Source: Parafrankia sp. EUN1f
GTDB lineage: Bacteria; Actinomycetota; Actinomycetes; Frankiales; Frankiaceae
Direction: 5' to 3'
DNA length: 64,000 bases
Assembly (NCBI RefSeq): GCF_000177675.1
Contig: NZ_ADGX01000042.1
Span: 1-64,000, forward strand
Positions within the stretch are counted from its first letter, which is position 1. Each line of letters starts with the position of its first letter. The position numbers and the translations under genes are program-made. Below, in pieces: positions 62,001 to 64,000 of the stretch. The notes beneath the pieces were generated by a model that did no database searches, was not told the DNA's origin, and saw only the letters and a list, made by a program, of their open reading frames with translations.

Positions 62001-63722
62001 TCAGGCCGGTCGCGTCCTGGGGATCTGTCCCATCGTGTCTGGAATGGGGGTCCGGTCGTGCTCGCCGGGGCGGCGGAGCCGATCCAGCAGGAGCGGGCCG
62101 ACAGTGGTGATCGTGCCGGCGCCCAGAGTGAGGAGCAGAACGCCCGGGTCGACCTGGTCGTCCTGGACGTCGTCCTCCGCCGCGTCCAGGTCCGCGAGGA
62201 GCCGGTCGAGCAGGTCGGGCCAGCTCACGTAGGCGCTGCGCCGCGGCCGGCTGATCCTCTTGGCCAGATCGGTCGCGTGCAGGCCGAGGTCGTCCGTCTC
62301 GCGTGCGGCGTAGATGTCGGTGACGTAGACGCGGTCGGCGTCCTCGAAGGCCGTCGCGAAGTCGTCGAGCAGCGCGGCGAGCCGGCTGAAGGTGTGCGGC
62401 TGGGTGACGGCCCAGACCTGGCGCCCCGCCGCCCGGTCGCGGGCGGCCCGCAGGGTGGCCCGGATCTCCGTCGGATGGTGGGCGTAGTCGTCGACGATCT
62501 CGACGGCGGTTCCGCCCGCCGTGCTCGCCTGGCCGACGGTGTCGAAGCGCCGGGCCGCGCCGGAGAACGTCCCCAGCGCCCGCAGCGCGGTCTCTGGCGC
62601 CACCCCCAGCTCCGCCGAGGTGGCGAGGGCGGCGAGGGCGTTCAGGGCGACGTGCGGGCCGGGGAGCGCCAGCGCGAGCTCACCCACCTCGACGCCGTCG
62701 TGCCACACGGTCGACACCGAGCCGCCGCCGGGCCGAGGCGCGTAGCCGACGGCCTGCCAGGACCGCCCCGCCGCGAAGCCGTAGTCGACGACCCGCGCCC
62801 GCGCCGCCGAGCCGGGCTGTTCGGGTGCGGGCCCCGGCTGGTCGGGTGCGGTGCGGGGCTGTTCGGGTGCGGGCTGCCCGGGTGTGGAGCGGGGCTGGTC
62901 GCGCGCGGTGCGCGGCTGGTCGGGTGCGGCGGCGCGCTGGTCGAGCCGGGCGAGCACGGCGGCGACCCCGGGATGGTCGCCGCAGACCACGAGCCGCCCG
63001 CCCGGGCGGACCCGCGCGGCGAAGTCGGTGAACACCGCGTGGACCGCCGCCTCGTCCGGGAAGAGGTCCGGGTGCTCCCACTCGACATTGGTGATCACGG
63101 CGAGCTCGGGGTCGAGCCCGGCGAACGCGCCGCCGTACTCGTCCGCTTCCAGCACGAACACATCGCTCGTCCCGGCCACCGCGCTGCCCCCCAGCTGGGC
63201 CACCTCGGCGCCGATGACGGCGGTGGGGTCCACCCCGGCGGCCCGCAGCACGAGGGTGAGCATGGCGGCCGTCGTGGTCTTGCCGTGCGAGCCGGCGACG
63301 GCGACCAGCCGGTAGGCCGCGGTCAGCTCCGGCAGCCAGTCGGAGCGACGCATGACGGGGATGCCGAGCGCGCGGGCCGCGACGATCTCGGGGTGGTCGT
63401 CCCGCAGCGCGCTCGAGGCCACGATGACATCCGCCCCGCGCAGCTCGGTGGCCAGCGCCGCCGGGTCGGCGGGCGGCCCGACGCGAACCGCGATCCCCAG
63501 CGCCCGCAGCATGGCGACCCGGGCCGAGTCCTCCTGGTCGCTGCCCGAGACCTCCCCGCCGCCGGCCAGGTGGATCTGGGCCAGGGGCGACAGGCCGGAA
63601 CCGCCGATGCCGAGAAAGTGCACCCGTTTCGCCCGATCGGGCCGCGGCCGGGAAGGGGTGACGAAGGACGCCGGCCCGGCCGTCTGCGCGGCCGCGGGTC
63701 CTGCGGAGTTCTGACCGGTCAC
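62001..63722 (-). CDS. Second UDP-MurNAc:L-alanine ligase (MurC2)
   Basis: A canonical-looking MurC of 573 aa: VHFLGIGGSGLSPLAQIH, ATP loop GSHGKTTTAAML, EADEYGGAF, the ITNVEWEHPDLF and VDDYAHHPTEIRATLRAARD motifs. The EADEY/TNVEW.HPD style resembles MurC forms of other phyla more than that of actinobacteria. A Pro/Gln-rich repeat (APDQP, APEQP) at about residues 265-305 splits the domain. GTG 63722; the frame to 63998 is antisense to the edge region and rejected. Likely transferred or retained while the dcw copy diverged. Confidence 0.82.
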   Translation of the reverse strand: MTGQNSAGPAAAQTAGPASFVTPSRPRPDRAKRVHFLGIGGSGLSPLAQIHLAGGGEVSGSDQEDSARVAMLRALGIAVRVGPPADPAALATELRGADVIVASSALRDDHPEIVAARALGIPVMRRSDWLPELTAAYRLVAVAGSHGKTTTAAMLTLVLRAAGVDPTAVIGAEVAQLGGSAVAGTSDVFVLEADEYGGAFAGLDPELAVITNVEWEHPDLFPDEAAVHAVFTDFAARVRPGGRLVVCGDHPGVAAVLARLDQRAAAPDQPRTARDQPRSTPGQPAPEQPRTAPDQPGPAPEQPGSAARARVVDYGFAAGRSWQAVGYAPRPGGGSVSTVWHDGVEVGELALALPGPHVALNALAALATSAELGVAPETALRALGTFSGAARRFDTVGQASTAGGTAVEIVDDYAHHPTEIRATLRAARDRAAGRQVWAVTQPHTFSRLAALLDDFATAFEDADRVYVTDIYAARETDDLGLHATDLAKRISRPRRSAYVSWPDLLDRLLADLDAAEDDVQDDQVDPGVLLLTLGAGTITTVGPLLLDRLRRPGEHDRTPIPDTMGQIPRTRPA

Positions 63723-63881
63723 GCCACGCAGTACACACCACCCGGCACATGTGCGGTGCCGGCGGCCGGGCGAGCCGGTACCGGTGTGACGAAGGGGACG
63801 TGAATCCCATCCGTGTGACGCGCCGGCAGCTTCCTTGACCACTGCCGAAGCCGTGCCTACTGTCCGATCCACAGTCGGAAG

Positions 63882-63990
63882 TTGACATAACTGTAACCGT
63901 CTAGCTGACGGTGAAGGTTGAGGCTGCTCGGCTGCTTCCCCGCTCCATCGGTCGCAAGACCGCGGGCTCCGGAGCCGGGGAGCCCCCTGC
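63882..63990. promoter_or_regulatory. Regulatory-looking sequence at the window edge
   Basis: TTGACATAACTGTAACCG (63882-63899) and a hairpin CCGTC/GACGG (63897-63911) stand in A/T-richer DNA. Then CGGTC-GCAA-GACCG (63949-63962) is a GNRA-loop hairpin, and GGCTCCGGAGCC (63965-63976) is a palindrome. It resembles the conserved stretch before ftsZ in actinobacteria, but the gene it would serve is outside the window. Confidence 0.4.
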
Positions 63991-64000
63991 CTGCCCACCT

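Noticed and set aside
63799-63837. 12-codon frame after GTG 63799 as a leader peptide or ftsQ remnant
   Set aside because: Too short to judge; it has a possible ribosome site but no regulatory codon run and no FtsQ motif.
63723-63998. Extension of the murC2 frame to the window edge
   Set aside because: This part is A/T-richer, promoter-like and without any domain; the GTG at 63722 gives a normal MurC start.
1-64000. CRISPR array, insertion sequence, rRNA or tRNA genes
   Set aside because: No regularly spaced repeats with spacers, transposase motifs, or foldable RNA genes were seen on reading.

Overview
The window is about 72% G+C by eye, with strong third-position GC, many GTG starts and few A/T-rich stretches. 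Gene content and order (secD-secF-apt-rel, the mraZ-rsmH-ftsL-ftsI-murE-murF-mraY-murD-ftsW-murG-murC division/wall cluster, an SAV_6107-type HEPN gene, DUF3040, deazaflavin-type reductase) point to a high-GC actinobacterium. A Frankia-like organism is my best guess, but this is inferred from style and content and no database was searched.

Layout. (1) 1-10.2 kb, + strand: Sec translocon accessory genes secD and secF, adenine phosphoribosyltransferase, two tandem RelA/SpoT paralogues, and cutA. The first Rel keeps the synthetase residues. The second keeps a textbook HD hydrolase site but has several synthetase residues changed. (2) 10.2-16.4 kb: an XRE regulator (-), a DEAD/DEAH helicase (+), a membrane-anchored cyclophilin (-) and serS (+). 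(3) 16.4-31.1 kb, mostly - strand: a dispersed carotenoid set (phytoene synthase, CrtI, CrtD-like desaturase, GT2 glycosyltransferase, CruF, CrtA-like monooxygenase). It is interrupted by a MoxR/DUF58/VWA module, a DUF4097 protein, metF, a small unknown and a CDP-alcohol phosphatidyltransferase. (4) 31.1-39.7 kb, + strand: a LexA-box-controlled mutagenesis cassette (HEPN protein, imuA', imuB, dnaE2), then a small unlisted membrane protein, dinB and a DUF3040 membrane protein. dnaE2 is read with two single-base frame changes, both at C5 tracts. (5) 39.7-44.7 kb, - strand: a second MoxR/DUF58 module with a transglutaminase membrane protein. (6) 45-61.3 kb, + strand: the division and cell-wall (dcw) cluster, preceded by four GTGG boxes at exact 10-bp spacing, the form expected of a MraZ operator. 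(7) 61.3-64 kb, - strand: a deazaflavin-type reductase and a second, different MurC, then an A/T-rich regulatory-looking sequence at the window edge.

How the genes work together. secD/secF drive export. apt and the Rel pair connect purine salvage to (p)ppGpp. The carotenoid genes plausibly make a hydroxylated, desaturated, glycosylated and perhaps keto acyclic carotenoid. The SOS cassette is the actinobacterial mutasome. The dcw cluster builds UDP-MurNAc-pentapeptide and lipid II and the septal machinery. ftsQ and ftsZ, normally next, are not in the window; the inverted reductase/murC2 pair occupies the place where ftsQ would be expected.

Most notable: the LexA box and promoter of the mutasome with its HEPN gene; the doubly frame-changed dnaE2; the small membrane ORF that overlaps the apparent 5' end of dinB and moves its start to a CTG; complementary divergence of the two Rel proteins; two MurC genes of which the dcw copy lacks usual ligase signatures; and the four-box MraZ operator.
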